Source: Nitrospinota bacterium
GTDB lineage: Bacteria; 2-12-FULL-45-22; JACOWJ01
DNA length: 57,227 nt
Assembly: GCA_016176845.1 (NCBI GenBank)
Contig: JACOWJ010000028.1
Coordinates: 1 to 57,227, forward strand
Direction of reading: 5' to 3'
Shown here: positions 40,618 through 48,165 of the stretch, piece by piece
How positions within the stretch are numbered: the first letter of the stretch is position 1
Layout of the letters: each line of letters begins with the position of its first letter
Notes under the pieces: generated by a model
What the model was told of the DNA's origin: nothing
The model's input: only the letters and a program-made list of their open reading frames with translations
Database searches by the model: none
Program-made: the position numbers and the translations under genes

Positions 40618-40887
40618 AGCCGCTCCTCTTTTATTCCCAGGAGTTCGGGGGAAAGGTTAAAGGGTTAGCAGGTTCTCCGTTACCTCGGGTAAAATTCGGA
40701 AAGCCGACCATGCCCAGGCCGGCAGGATTTTTAACGGTTTACTGGGAAACTCCCCCCTCTTGCCCTTTGTTTTTCATCCGGGGAAAGCCTTCCCCCAAGG
40801 TCTTTGGATGGGGCCGATAAATAGGGCTAAATCAACCAATTTTCATAACAAACATAACAATAAAATAAATTACCTGTCAAGCAAAAT

Positions 40888-41523
40888 TTAGAATTTTCCT
40901 GTCTCCCGCATGCATTCCATAAAGCTCTGATAAAATCTGGTATGGTCCTCGATTCCCTTCTTGAGAATCGCCTGGATGTTTCTCACGTCATTCAAGTGGA
41001 CTACCAAATTGGCACTCTTGGCGAAGGCGGCCATCCGGTCAGCGGTCTTGTAGTTTGGGCTGAGGAAGATGAGAAAGATCCTCCGGCGGACCGACATGGG
41101 CAGGAGCCGGAGATGGTCGAGCACGGGGTTATCCCCGGGCGAGCCACCCGCATACCCCTCGCTCAGGACGATCACCTCGTACTGGGTGAATTTCATCTTT
41201 TCCCGAATCTCCTCCAGGCTCAAGCCGGAAACGGTCCAATAGCCCAATTTCTCCAGAGCGTGGGAGAGGAGATTCCGTCGATGGGGGTCATCCTCACAGA
41301 TCAGGGCCTGGGCCACCTCCTCCTCGTACGGGCTTTCCTCGACGGACTCCTTCGCCAACTCCGAGGAGAACCTCTGGGGAGGCGCCTCCCGACCCCGGCC
41401 ATCCACATCCACCGTAATGCGGCCCTTACAGGAGGGGCAAGAAAGCTGCAAGACCCCTCGGGAAGGCAGCTTCTCCTCCGGCAAAACGAACCGTTTTTTG
41501 CAATTGGAACAGATGATCTCCAT
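40888..41523 (-). CDS. Zinc-ribbon protein with a pseudo-receiver domain
   Basis: A 211-residue cytoplasmic protein. The N-terminus is an MJ0042-type zinc ribbon, with CSNC at residues 5-8 and CPSC near 29-32. From about residue 70 a receiver-like fold follows: acidic pocket in LICEDDPHRRNLLSHALEKL, but the usual phospho-acceptor Asp is replaced (YEVIVLSEGYAGG), so it is probably not phosphorylated. The end is helical (ILKKGIEDHTRFYQSFMECM). It lies 74 nt after the PilU-like gene on the same strand, so it may regulate or assist type IV pilus retraction; this is inference. Confidence 0.7.
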   Translation of the reverse strand: MEIICSNCKKRFVLPEEKLPSRGVLQLSCPSCKGRITVDVDGRGREAPPQRFSSELAKESVEESPYEEEVAQALICEDDPHRRNLLSHALEKLGYWTVSGLSLEEIREKMKFTQYEVIVLSEGYAGGSPGDNPVLDHLRLLPMSVRRRIFLIFLSPNYKTADRMAAFAKSANLVVHLNDVRNIQAILKKGIEDHTRFYQSFMECMRETGKF

Positions 41524-41597
41524 GGCAATCTTTCCCGTTCCCCACGGCCACAGCTCCTTCGTGGGCGAAAGGTGGAAATGCGGATCTCCCGCGTCTC

Positions 41598-42779
41598 TCA
41601 GGCCCCTTTCTTAAGGCTTGTCTCCTTACCGTAATCCATGTCTATGGACAGCCCCTCGATCGGGGTGGTCTTCTCCCCTTTGAGACTCTTCTCCTTGTCG
41701 ATGCCCCGGCCCACCACCGCCTTTTGAGATGCATAGGCCAGGGCGGTCTCCTCGGTAATCAATCTCTCTTCATAACGGCTCAGGAGAGACTGATCGAAGG
41801 TCTGCCATCCGAAGGGATAGCTCGCCTCGATGATCTCGTAGAAGGTCTTCCCCTCCGATTCCCCGTTGAGGATGGCGTCCCGGACCCGGAGACTGGAGCC
41901 CATGATCTCTAACGCCACCACCCGCCCTCCTCCCACCTTGGGGATGAGCCGCTGGCAGGCGATCCAGCGGATGGTATCGGCCAGCCGGATCCGCATGTGA
42001 CGCTCCTCCTCCGGCTGGAACATTCCCAGGATCCGGTTGATGGTTTGGCCGGCATTGACGGTGTGCAGGGTGCTCATGACCAGATGGCCGGTCTCGGCTG
42101 CCTTCAGGCCGATCTCTACGGTCTCCCGGTCCCTCATTTCTCCCAACAGGATCACCTTGGGGGCCTGGCGCAGGGCGGCCCTCAGGCCGTTGGCGAAGGT
42201 ATCAAAGTCGCTGCCCAGCTCCCGCTGATTGATGGTGGCCTCCTTGTGAGCGTGGATAAACTCCACCGGATCCTCCAGGGTGATGATATGGATGGGTTGG
42301 GTCTCGTTGAAGATATCCAGCACGGCTGCCAAGGTCGATGTCTTGCCGCTGCCGGTGGCGCCAGTGACCAGGATCAGGCCGTTCTTCTCCCTGGTGAGGC
42401 TTTCCATGACCGGGGGCAACATCAGGTCCTGCAGGCCGGGGATGCGGGTCTCCAGCTTGCGCAGCACGATCGAATAGGACCCCCGCTGGGAGAAAATATT
42501 AACCCGGAAACGGGCCTTCCCGGGCAGGGAATACGAGAGGTCACACGAGCCTTGCTCCAGCAAGAGATTGAGGTTGCGGCGGTTCTGGACCAGGTTCAGG
42601 GCGATGATTTCCGTCTGAAAGGGCGTCAGCTTCTCCAGGGGGGGTGAGATCGGCACCGGGACCAGTTCCCCCGACGACTCCACCTGGGGCGGTTTGCCCA
42701 CAGTGAAGTTGAGGTCCGACACGTTGGGATAGGTCTCCAACATGGTGGTCAAGATATGATCGATCTCTGCCCTTCGCAT
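41598..42779 (-). CDS. PilT/PilU-family twitching motility ATPase
   Basis: Hexameric type IV pilus retraction ATPase family, 393 residues. The N-terminal PAS-like domain (1-110) precedes the ATPase core: Walker A GATGSGKTSTLAAVLD near 141, the Asp box LEDPVEFIHAHKE, Walker B KVILLGEMRDRET near 210 and the His box GHLVMSTLHTVN. The C-terminal AIRNLIRE motif of PilT is poorly kept (SLRVRDAILNGE), and the tail is long, both more like PilU or other PilT paralogs. A true PilT lies just upstream on the same strand, separated by a heptad pair. Confidence 0.9.
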   Translation of the reverse strand: MRRAEIDHILTTMLETYPNVSDLNFTVGKPPQVESSGELVPVPISPPLEKLTPFQTEIIALNLVQNRRNLNLLLEQGSCDLSYSLPGKARFRVNIFSQRGSYSIVLRKLETRIPGLQDLMLPPVMESLTREKNGLILVTGATGSGKTSTLAAVLDIFNETQPIHIITLEDPVEFIHAHKEATINQRELGSDFDTFANGLRAALRQAPKVILLGEMRDRETVEIGLKAAETGHLVMSTLHTVNAGQTINRILGMFQPEEERHMRIRLADTIRWIACQRLIPKVGGGRVVALEIMGSSLRVRDAILNGESEGKTFYEIIEASYPFGWQTFDQSLLSRYEERLITEETALAYASQKAVVGRGIDKEKSLKGEKTTPIEGLSIDMDYGKETSLKKGA

Positions 42780-42793
42780 CCTGTACCTCTGAT

Positions 42794-42855
42794 GAGGGGC
42801 TAGGGGCTAGTAAAAACCCTTTACTAATCCCTAACCCCTAACCCCTCATCCCTAA
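42794..42855. repeat. Heptad repeat, inverted pair (CTAGGGG / CCCCTAA)
   Basis: Left arm GGGGCTAGGGGCTAG; right arm units CTAATCC, CTAACCC, CTAACCC, CTCATCC, CTA; between the two PilT-type genes. Confidence 0.8.
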
Positions 42856-43928
42856 AATGGTTCCTCCGGGGGTTTTCTGAGAAAGGAAAGGAACTTGGAT
42901 TTATCGCTCGCCTTGTCGTAGGCCTCCTCCCCGCTGATCCACCTCTTCTCCAGCAGGTTCAAGATCGCCATGTCCAAGGTTTGCATGCCGAACTTGGCCC
43001 CCGTCTGGATGGACGATGGGATCTGAAAGGTCTTCGCCTCCCGGATCAGGTTGGAGATGGCCGGAGTGCCGACCAGGATCTCCAGGGCAGCGCAACGTCC
43101 CTTGACATCGATCCGTTTGAAGAGGTTCTGGGCGATCACGCCCTTGAGGGAATCGGCCAGGCTGGAACGGATTTGAGCCTGCTGGTGGGAGGGAAAGACC
43201 TCAATCACCCGGTCCACGGTGCGAGCGGCGCTTGAGGTGTGCAGGGTCCCAAAGACCAGGTGGCCCGTATTGGCTGCCTCGATTGCCAGGGCGATCGTCT
43301 CCAGGTCTCGCATTTCGCCCACCAGGATAATGTCGGGGTCCTCTCGCAATGCCCCCCTCAAGGCCGCCGTAAAGGAATGGGTATGGAGTCCCACCTCCCG
43401 GTGATTCACGACGCAGCTTTGGCTCTTGTGGACGAACTCAATGGGGTCTTCCACGGTGATGATATGGTGCTTTCGGCTCCGATTGGAATAATCCACTATG
43501 GCCGCCAGGGTGGTGGACTTCCCGCTGCCGGTGGGCCCGGTGACCAGGACCAATCCCCGCTCCAACATGGCGAACTTCTTCACCACTGGGGGTAACCCCA
43601 GTTGATCGGCCGTCAGGATCTGGCTGGGGATCAAGCGGAAGACCGCCCCTATCCCGTTCTTTTGGTTGAAGAAATTTGCCCGGTAGCGGGCCGCGCCCGG
43701 GATCTCGTAAGCGAAGTCCACGTCGCCCGTCTCTTCGAAGATCTTGATCTTGTACTCCGGGGCGATCTCGTAGAGCATGGTCTTTAGCTCATCGTTATCC
43801 AACTCCTTGTATTTGACCCGCTCCATATCCCCCCGAATTCGGAGGACCGGCTGAGAGCCGGCCACCATGTGCAAGTCCGAGGCGCCCTGGTCATTCATCA
43901 ACTTGAAAAAGGCATCAATCTTGGCCAT
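42852..43928 (-). CDS. pilT: Type IV pilus retraction ATPase PilT
   Basis: A 358-residue ATPase that disassembles pili for twitching or surface sensing. The start MAKIDAFFKLMNDQGASDLH is the classic PilT N-terminus. The core has Walker A GPTGSGKSTTLAAIVDYSN near 130, EDPIEFVHKSQSCVVNHREV, Walker B DPDIILVGEMRDLET near 197 and GHLVFGTLHTSSAARTVDRV. The C-terminal retraction motif reads PAISNLIREAKTFQI, close to AIRNLIREGK. The stop codon lies in the last units of the heptad tract. No pilin or assembly genes lie in the window apart from the gspE/pilB remnant at 22.7 kb. Confidence 0.94.
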   Translation of the reverse strand: MAKIDAFFKLMNDQGASDLHMVAGSQPVLRIRGDMERVKYKELDNDELKTMLYEIAPEYKIKIFEETGDVDFAYEIPGAARYRANFFNQKNGIGAVFRLIPSQILTADQLGLPPVVKKFAMLERGLVLVTGPTGSGKSTTLAAIVDYSNRSRKHHIITVEDPIEFVHKSQSCVVNHREVGLHTHSFTAALRGALREDPDIILVGEMRDLETIALAIEAANTGHLVFGTLHTSSAARTVDRVIEVFPSHQQAQIRSSLADSLKGVIAQNLFKRIDVKGRCAALEILVGTPAISNLIREAKTFQIPSSIQTGAKFGMQTLDMAILNLLEKRWISGEEAYDKASDKSKFLSFLRKPPEEPF

Positions 43929-44383
43929 CCTAACCTCTCTATCGCACGGTTCGCTTTACCCCAAATTTCCCTTCCCATTGACGTGATCCCTGTTGATCTG
44001 ATTTATCGGAAAGCCCAGGCGAGAGCTTAAGGGCAAAAAATAGTTTTACCGTGAAATTGCCCGAGTCTCTTTGGAGCTCAGTTTCATTCTCGGGGACGGC
44101 CAACTTTGCTTGGCCATGGCGGTTTGTTAAGGAACTGGTATGCTTTATACCCTGATCGCCCTGCCCTTGTCAAGTGTTGTTCGCCCCAGCAGTCCTTTCC
44201 CCCTCTCTTCTCTTCTCCTTGAGTTGCCTTCGCCATCGAGCCAGGCCTCTCCCCGAAAGGTCTGGGTCCAGAGGACGGAGTAAATCCCCTTCTCGCCCCT
44301 TCACAAATTTCGTAGATTTTCCTTGAAAAAAGGCTCGCAAGTCTGTATCTTTCCAAGAAAACCACTCAGAGCAAAGGGGGAAA
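43929..44383. other. Intergenic region between divergent pilT and PHP genes
   Basis: Holds copy C of the two-hairpin repeat (44044-44125). A 93-codon minus-strand frame here overlaps the repeat and has no family match or ribosome-binding site, so it is not called. Nothing else was recognised. Confidence 0.5.
44044..44125 (+). repeat. Two-hairpin dispersed repeat, copy C
   Basis: Begins TTTTACCGTGAAATTGCCCG and ends GGCCATGGCGGTTT. The second hairpin is GGCCAA...TTGGCC with loop CTTTGC. Confidence 0.85.
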
Positions 44384-45037
44384 ATGATCGATCTTCATAC
44401 CCATTCCCTGTTCAGCGATGGCTGCCTTCTCCCATCGGAGCTTGCCCGGAGAGCGGCGGTGAAGGGGGTCCGCTACCTGGCCATTACCGACCACGTAGAC
44501 CCCTCCAACCTGGAATTCGTCTTGCCCCGAGTGAAGGAGGCCTGCCGGGAGATTAACCGCCATTGGTCGATCCGTGTCCTGGCCGGGGTAGAGCTCACCC
44601 ACTTGCCCCCCGAGATCATTGGGGAGCTGGCCGCCCGGGCTCGCCAGTTGGGGGCCCAGATCATCGTGGTGCACGGGGAGACTTTGGTCGAACCGGTCCC
44701 TTCTGGGACCAATCGGGCCGCCCTGCAGGCCGACGTCGATATCCTGGCCCATCCCGGCCTGCTCACCGAGGAGGAGGCCCGGCTAGCCCGGGAGCGGGGA
44801 ATCCTCCTGGAGATCAGCGGCCGATCAGGCCATTGCTATGCCAATGGCCATGTGGCCGCCCTGGCCCGAAAGCTCGGAGCGGAGGTCATCCTTGACACGG
44901 ACTCCCATGCCCCAGGGGACTTGATGGACCGACAACAGGCGGAGAGGATCCTCCTCGGGGCCGGGTTGGGGCCGGTGGAGGTACAGCGGGCCCTGGAAAA
45001 TGGGGAACAACTGGCCAGAAAATCCTTGATGAGATAA
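44384..45037 (+). CDS. PHP-domain metal-dependent phosphoesterase
   Basis: A 217-residue PHP-superfamily hydrolase. Metal-ligand motifs appear in order: HTHSLFSDG at residues 4-12, ITDHVD near 34, the Glu in AGVELTH near 68, VVHGE near 94, ILAHPGLL near 119, and DTDSHAPGD near 165. The short single-domain form resembles histidinol-phosphatase-like PHP proteins and also 3',5'-nucleoside phosphatases; the substrate cannot be decided. ATG 44384 follows AAAGGGGGAAA. A TPR protein gene starts 6 nt after the stop, so the pair is probably cotranscribed. Confidence 0.85.
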   Translation: MIDLHTHSLFSDGCLLPSELARRAAVKGVRYLAITDHVDPSNLEFVLPRVKEACREINRHWSIRVLAGVELTHLPPEIIGELAARARQLGAQIIVVHGETLVEPVPSGTNRAALQADVDILAHPGLLTEEEARLARERGILLEISGRSGHCYANGHVAALARKLGAEVILDTDSHAPGDLMDRQQAERILLGAGLGPVEVQRALENGEQLARKSLMR

Positions 45038-45043
45038 AAGAAC

Positions 45044-45733
45044 ATGGCTACGAAACGAAGGAAATACACCAAGAGGTGGCTCAAAGGGCCCGATGAGTTC
45101 ATCAGCACCGTGGACGTGGCCCTCGACTGGTCTTCGCATCACTGGCCACTCCTGATCGGGGTCGCGCTCGCGCTGATCGCGGTTGGATTGTTGGGTGCCG
45201 GCCTAATCCATCACAAGAGAGGAATAGAAAGGGAGCTCGATACGAAGCTCTCCCGAGCAAACAGCCTTTACCGGCAGGCAGATGAGGCCCAGAAGGGAAA
45301 TTATGCCCAGGCGACCCGTCAGTACCGTGCCTTGATCCAGGAGTTTCCCGACCACCCAAAGGTTAAATGGGCTTACCTCCACCTGGGCAACATCTACTTC
45401 AAGACCAGGGCCTTCCCCCAGGCCAGCCAGATGTACACACAAGCCTTGGAGCGCTCTCGAGAGGGGGAGCTGGCTTGGGAGGTCGCCCTGCTGGGCCTGG
45501 GCTCCTCTCAGGAGGCCATGGGGAGATTGAAAGAGGCCATCCCCACTTACCAGCGAATCCTGTCTCTCAAGGAGGCCTCTCTCACGGCTCAGGCCCACCT
45601 GGCCTTGGGTCGCTGCTACGAACAACTGAAAAATCCCAAACAGGCCTTCTCCCATTACTCCCGCTACCTCGAGCGGACTCGAGGGGATGAGCTGATTCGG
45701 GAAAAAGTGGAGGCCCTTAAGGCCCGGAGGTAA
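45044..45733 (+). CDS. Membrane-anchored TPR protein
   Basis: A 229-residue protein with a basic N-terminus, one membrane helix (HWPLLIGVALALIAVGLLGAGL, about 33-54) and a periplasmic tetratricopeptide domain from about residue 68. TPR units are visible as ANSLYRQADEAQKGNYAQAT, WAYLHLGNIYFKTRAFPQAS, ALLGLGSSQEAMGRLKEAIP and HLALGRCYEQLKNPKQAFSH. The layout resembles YfgM-like or Tol-Pal-associated scaffold proteins. No catalytic motif is seen. It is directly downstream of the PHP gene; a heptad inverted pair lies between it and the convergent ferritin-like gene. Confidence 0.82.
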   Translation: MATKRRKYTKRWLKGPDEFISTVDVALDWSSHHWPLLIGVALALIAVGLLGAGLIHHKRGIERELDTKLSRANSLYRQADEAQKGNYAQATRQYRALIQEFPDHPKVKWAYLHLGNIYFKTRAFPQASQMYTQALERSREGELAWEVALLGLGSSQEAMGRLKEAIPTYQRILSLKEASLTAQAHLALGRCYEQLKNPKQAFSHYSRYLERTRGDELIREKVEALKARR

Positions 45734-45742
45734 TTGATGTTT

Positions 45743-45770
45743 AACTTGATCATATAGGAATCTCCTTTTT
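45743..45770. repeat. AGGAAATTCCT-type element, degenerate, reverse orientation
   Basis: Contains TTGATCATATAGGAATCTCC then TTTTT; a diverged copy beside the heptad pair. Confidence 0.5.
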
Positions 45771-45788
45771 AGACAGGATTTACGGGAA

Positions 45789-45857
45789 AGTTTTAAGTTT
45801 CAGGTTTTAAGTGTTAAGCAAGAAACCTAAAACTTAACACCTAAAACTTAAAACTTA
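45789..45857. repeat. Heptad repeat, inverted pair (TTTTAAG / CCTAAAA)
   Basis: Left arm units TTTTAAG, TTTCAGG, TTTTAAG, TGTTAAG; right arm units CCTAAAA, CTTAACA, CCTAAAA, CTTAAAA, CTTA. It lies between convergent genes and could act as a bidirectional stem. Confidence 0.85.
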
Positions 45858-45877
45858 GCTTCCATCTTAGCAACTGC

Positions 45878-46309
45878 TCATCCGCCTGCCGCCCTTCTCC
45901 CCAAGAGGGTCTCCCATAGATCGGCGTGGTGCTCCTCGTCGGAGAGGACCTCTTCCAACAACAGGCGGGAGGCGGGGTCGCCTTCCTCAGCACAGATCTT
46001 GATCTTTTCCCTCAGGCCTGCGATAGCGCCGTTCTCCAGGTCCATGTCGTCCTGAATCATCTGCCGCAAATCCCCACCCCGCTTGAACGGAGCCGGGTTC
46101 TGGACGGGAATTCCCCCCAGGTAGACGATCCTTTCAGCCAGCTTCTCGGCATGTCGCATTTCGCTGATGGCCGCATCCTTGAAGGCCTCGCGGATTTCCG
46201 GGCTTTCCATGCCCTCAGCCTCGTAATGATGTCCCATGTACTGCATGATAGCTGCCAGCTCCCTCTCCCGGACCTCATTGAGCAGCGCTGCGATCCGATT
46301 TCGATCCAT
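45878..46309 (-). CDS. Ferritin-like/bacterioferritin-type di-iron protein
   Basis: A 143-residue four-helix protein of the ferritin-like superfamily. The likely iron ligands are Glu in NEVRERELAAIMQYMGHHYE (helix A), ExxH in AISEMRHAEKLAERI (helix B), and Glu plus ExxH in LLEEVLSDEEHHADLW (helices C/D). It is shorter than classic bacterioferritin and lacks the heme-ligand Met region, so it may be an encapsulin-like or bacterioferritin-like storage protein. ATG 46309 is chosen for its AAAGGAGG 5 nt upstream; an earlier start at 46345 would add 12 residues. Iron storage suits a cytochrome-rich cell. Confidence 0.82.
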   Translation of the reverse strand: MDRNRIAALLNEVRERELAAIMQYMGHHYEAEGMESPEIREAFKDAAISEMRHAEKLAERIVYLGGIPVQNPAPFKRGGDLRQMIQDDMDLENGAIAGLREKIKICAEEGDPASRLLLEEVLSDEEHHADLWETLLGRRAAGG

Positions 46310-46443
46310 GTCGCCTCCTTTCTCTAAGCAGATCCAATCGATCATTTCCCTTTGGCCGGCCGGGCGAAGAACCGGCCGACCACGCTAGCGGGAGGGTTTC
46401 TGCTCTCCGCGGCACAGAGTTTGGACCGATTTTCATCCAGATG

Positions 46444-46698
46444 TCATCGGATCTCCATGGGGTCGCACAGCTTGTCCTTCCGATCGGAGATCCTGCCACA
46501 GGACTTGCATGTGTAGTCTACCTTGAGGGCCATCGGTTTGCAAACATGGCGGGGGTCATTGACCACCTTGCCGCAGTAATCGCAGGCGAAGGCCTCCTCC
46601 GGGGGGATGGTGGCCGGGTTGCACAGGTGCCCCAGGGGGGTGGTAGCGATGCCACAAGTCTTACAGAAAATGACGCTGCCTTCTTTTACGGCTGCCAT
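46444..46698 (-). CDS. Small cysteine-rich zinc-ribbon protein
   Basis: An 84-residue protein with three CxxC pairs (CKTC, CDYC, CKSC), each followed about 12-15 residues later by an HxC or LC (GHLC, HVC, LC). This could form three small treble-clef or rubredoxin-like metal sites. No family name is recognised. AAGGAGATCGTC precedes ATG 46698. The next gene on the strand is the ferritin-like gene, about 135 nt away, and cotranscription is possible. An 8-bp palindrome lies 45 nt upstream of the start. Confidence 0.7.
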   Translation of the reverse strand: MAAVKEGSVIFCKTCGIATTPLGHLCNPATIPPEEAFACDYCGKVVNDPRHVCKPMALKVDYTCKSCGRISDRKDKLCDPMEIR

Positions 46699-46742
46699 GA
46701 CGATCTCCTTTTTTCCTAATCATTTTCGTTCTGCTCTCATCC

Positions 46743-46763
46743 TCCTCAAGGCAGACTTGAGGA
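46743..46763. repeat. 8-bp inverted repeat upstream of the zinc-ribbon gene
   Basis: TCCTCAAG and CTTGAGGA separated by GCAGA. It may be an operator or a leader hairpin of the zinc-ribbon gene; no protein or ligand can be assigned. Confidence 0.45.
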
Positions 46764-46917
46764 TAACAGACTAAAAATATCTTTAATGTGCTATATAAGA
46801 TCGGCCCTGGAACCCTGTCAAGAAGCAATGGAGGCGAAGCCCCCAAAAAAAGAGGCGGTTTTGACAAAGTTCCCACAACATCCCATATATACCATGGATA
46901 AGTGGTCCCCCAGGATA

Positions 46918-46945
46918 ATTCAATCGCATAGGAATTTCCATTTTC
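46918..46945. repeat. AGGAAATTCCT-type element, reverse orientation
   Basis: ATTCAATCGCATAGGAATTT then CCATTTTC, an intact copy. Confidence 0.75.
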
Positions 46946-46962
46946 AGCAAAGAACCCCCCCA

Positions 46963-46983
46963 CCCCCCCTTCCGAAGGGGGGG
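46963..46983. repeat. C7/G7 hairpin
   Basis: CCCCCCCTT pairs with AAGGGGGGG around CCG, followed by a second G-run. Looks like a dispersed G-rich repeat. Confidence 0.6.
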
Positions 46984-47093
46984 AAAGGGGGGGTAATTTA
47001 TAGGATGAGAGGTAAATTCAAAACGGGCAGCAATGCCCATTTGGCTAATCGGGTTGGAATCGGAATTCCCGCCCGATGAAAGAGAGGAGTAAA

Positions 47094-47585
47094 ATGCGAA
47101 AGTTCTCTAGGATCATCAAGATCGCCCTGGCTGTTCCCATCGCGTCGATGCTGGTTCTGGCCGCTTTGGCAGTCCCGGCGAGCGCTCAGAACATAAAGAC
47201 GCTCATCGCCGTCCTGAATGCGGGTCAGGAATTCTTCCCCCCGACGAACGAGCCCCCTGACAATCCCAGCAATTCCTTCGGGGTCGCGTTCATGACTTTC
47301 AACGAGAGGACGAAAGAGCTTTGTTACTCGATCAGCTACACCAGCTTGGTGGCATCGGAGACTGCCGCGCACTTCCACAGATCCCCTGGGGCGGGCGTGG
47401 CCGGGGGGGTCATCTTCCCCATTAGCCCAAGTCCCAGTCCATTGGGTAGCCCGAAAACGGGGTGTGTCGGTCCATTCAATCGAACCCAGCGGGGCGATCT
47501 GCTCAAGGGATTATTCTATATCAACATCCATAGTACGAGCTTCCCGGGTGGAGAGATCCGGGGACAGGTCCTGGTAATCAAATAG
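47094..47585 (+). CDS. CHRD-domain exported protein
   Basis: A 163-residue secreted protein. The signal peptide (IIKIALAVPIASMLVLAALA, cleavage near ASA-QN) is followed by a single CHRD domain: LIAVLNAGQEFFPPTNEPP, GVAFMTFNERTKELCYSISY, AAHFHRSPGAGVAGG, and the closing YINIHSTSFPGGEIRGQVLV. CHRD proteins are mostly uncharacterised envelope or secreted proteins; the conserved His residues may bind metal. ATG 47094 is chosen because AGAGGAG lies 4-5 nt upstream; ATG 47076 lacks a site. The gene stands alone. Confidence 0.88.
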   Translation: MRKFSRIIKIALAVPIASMLVLAALAVPASAQNIKTLIAVLNAGQEFFPPTNEPPDNPSNSFGVAFMTFNERTKELCYSISYTSLVASETAAHFHRSPGAGVAGGVIFPISPSPSPLGSPKTGCVGPFNRTQRGDLLKGLFYINIHSTSFPGGEIRGQVLVIK

Positions 47586-47971
47586 GCAATGAAATGCGCG
47601 TGTGAGGGAATAATCCCGCTGGTTGCTGCAGGGTTTCAGAACGATTGACGCACCATTGAACAGGTTCTAACGGGGATAAAATTTCTGGATCTCTGCATGA
47701 GCCGAATGAATTGGATGCTGGGGGTGAAAAAGCGGAGGTCGTGCATGTCTTGTTAACTCTTCTCCGCCACCCCCAGCATAAAGGTTCTCTCTTTCCCCCT
47801 TCACCCCCGGAGAGCGTTCCGGGGAAAAAACCGCTTGACTTTTCCTGCTTGCCGGATGTAATCTCGCCAAAAGGCAGATTCCGAGAGAGAAGGAAGCGCC
47901 GGGGAAATCCGGCTTGATATTTCGGGTGCCTCCGCGGTCTCGGGCTGCTCCGCGGCAAGTTTTCGGACAGG

Positions 47972-48053
47972 TTTACCGTGAAAATGCCCGAATCTTCCGC
48001 GGGCCATTTTCATCCCCGGGGGCGGCCAACTTCGGTCGGCCATGTCGGTTTTG
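47972..48053 (+). repeat. Two-hairpin dispersed repeat, copy D
   Basis: Begins TTTACCGTGAAAATGCCCG. Hairpin 1 pairs GAAAATG-CCCG with CGGG-C-CATTTTC. Hairpin 2 is GGCCAACTTCGGTCGGCC, whose loop is C(TTCG)G, the very stable tetraloop type in RNA. Confidence 0.85.
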
Positions 48054-48057
48054 CAAT

Positions 48058-48086
48058 CTTAATCGCATAGGAATTTCCATTTTTTG
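48058..48086. repeat. AGGAAATTCCT-type element, reverse orientation
   Basis: CTTAATCGCATAGGAATTTC then CATTTTTTG, directly after repeat copy D. Confidence 0.75.
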
Positions 48087-48151
48087 AGGGGCTAGAGGCT
48101 TGGGGTTATCAAAAATTCTTCTTCACTAGTCCCTAATCCCTAATCCCTAAC
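48086..48151. repeat. Heptad repeat, inverted pair (GGGGCTA / TCCCTAA)
   Basis: Left arm GGGGCTAGAGGCTTGGGGTT; right arm TAGTCCC, TAATCCC, TAATCCC, TAAC; upstream of the CoA transferase gene. Confidence 0.7.
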
Positions 48152-48165
48152 TTGAGGAGGGCGTT

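Larger units (their letters stand above)
46699..47093. other. Repeat-filled divergent intergenic region
   Basis: Contains an 8-bp inverted repeat (46743-46763), an AGGAAATTCCT-type element (46918-46945) and a C/G-run hairpin (46963-46983). No gene is recognised. Confidence 0.5.
47586..48165. other. Intergenic region with three repeat families
   Basis: About 580 bp with no recognised gene. It holds copy D of the two-hairpin repeat, an AGGAAATTCCT-type element and a heptad tract, in that order, ending at the CoA transferase ribosome-binding site. Confidence 0.6.

Noticed and set aside
44084-44365. A 93-codon minus-strand frame between pilT and the PHP gene
   Set aside because: Its end lies in repeat copy C, it has no ribosome-binding site, and its composition is not protein-like.
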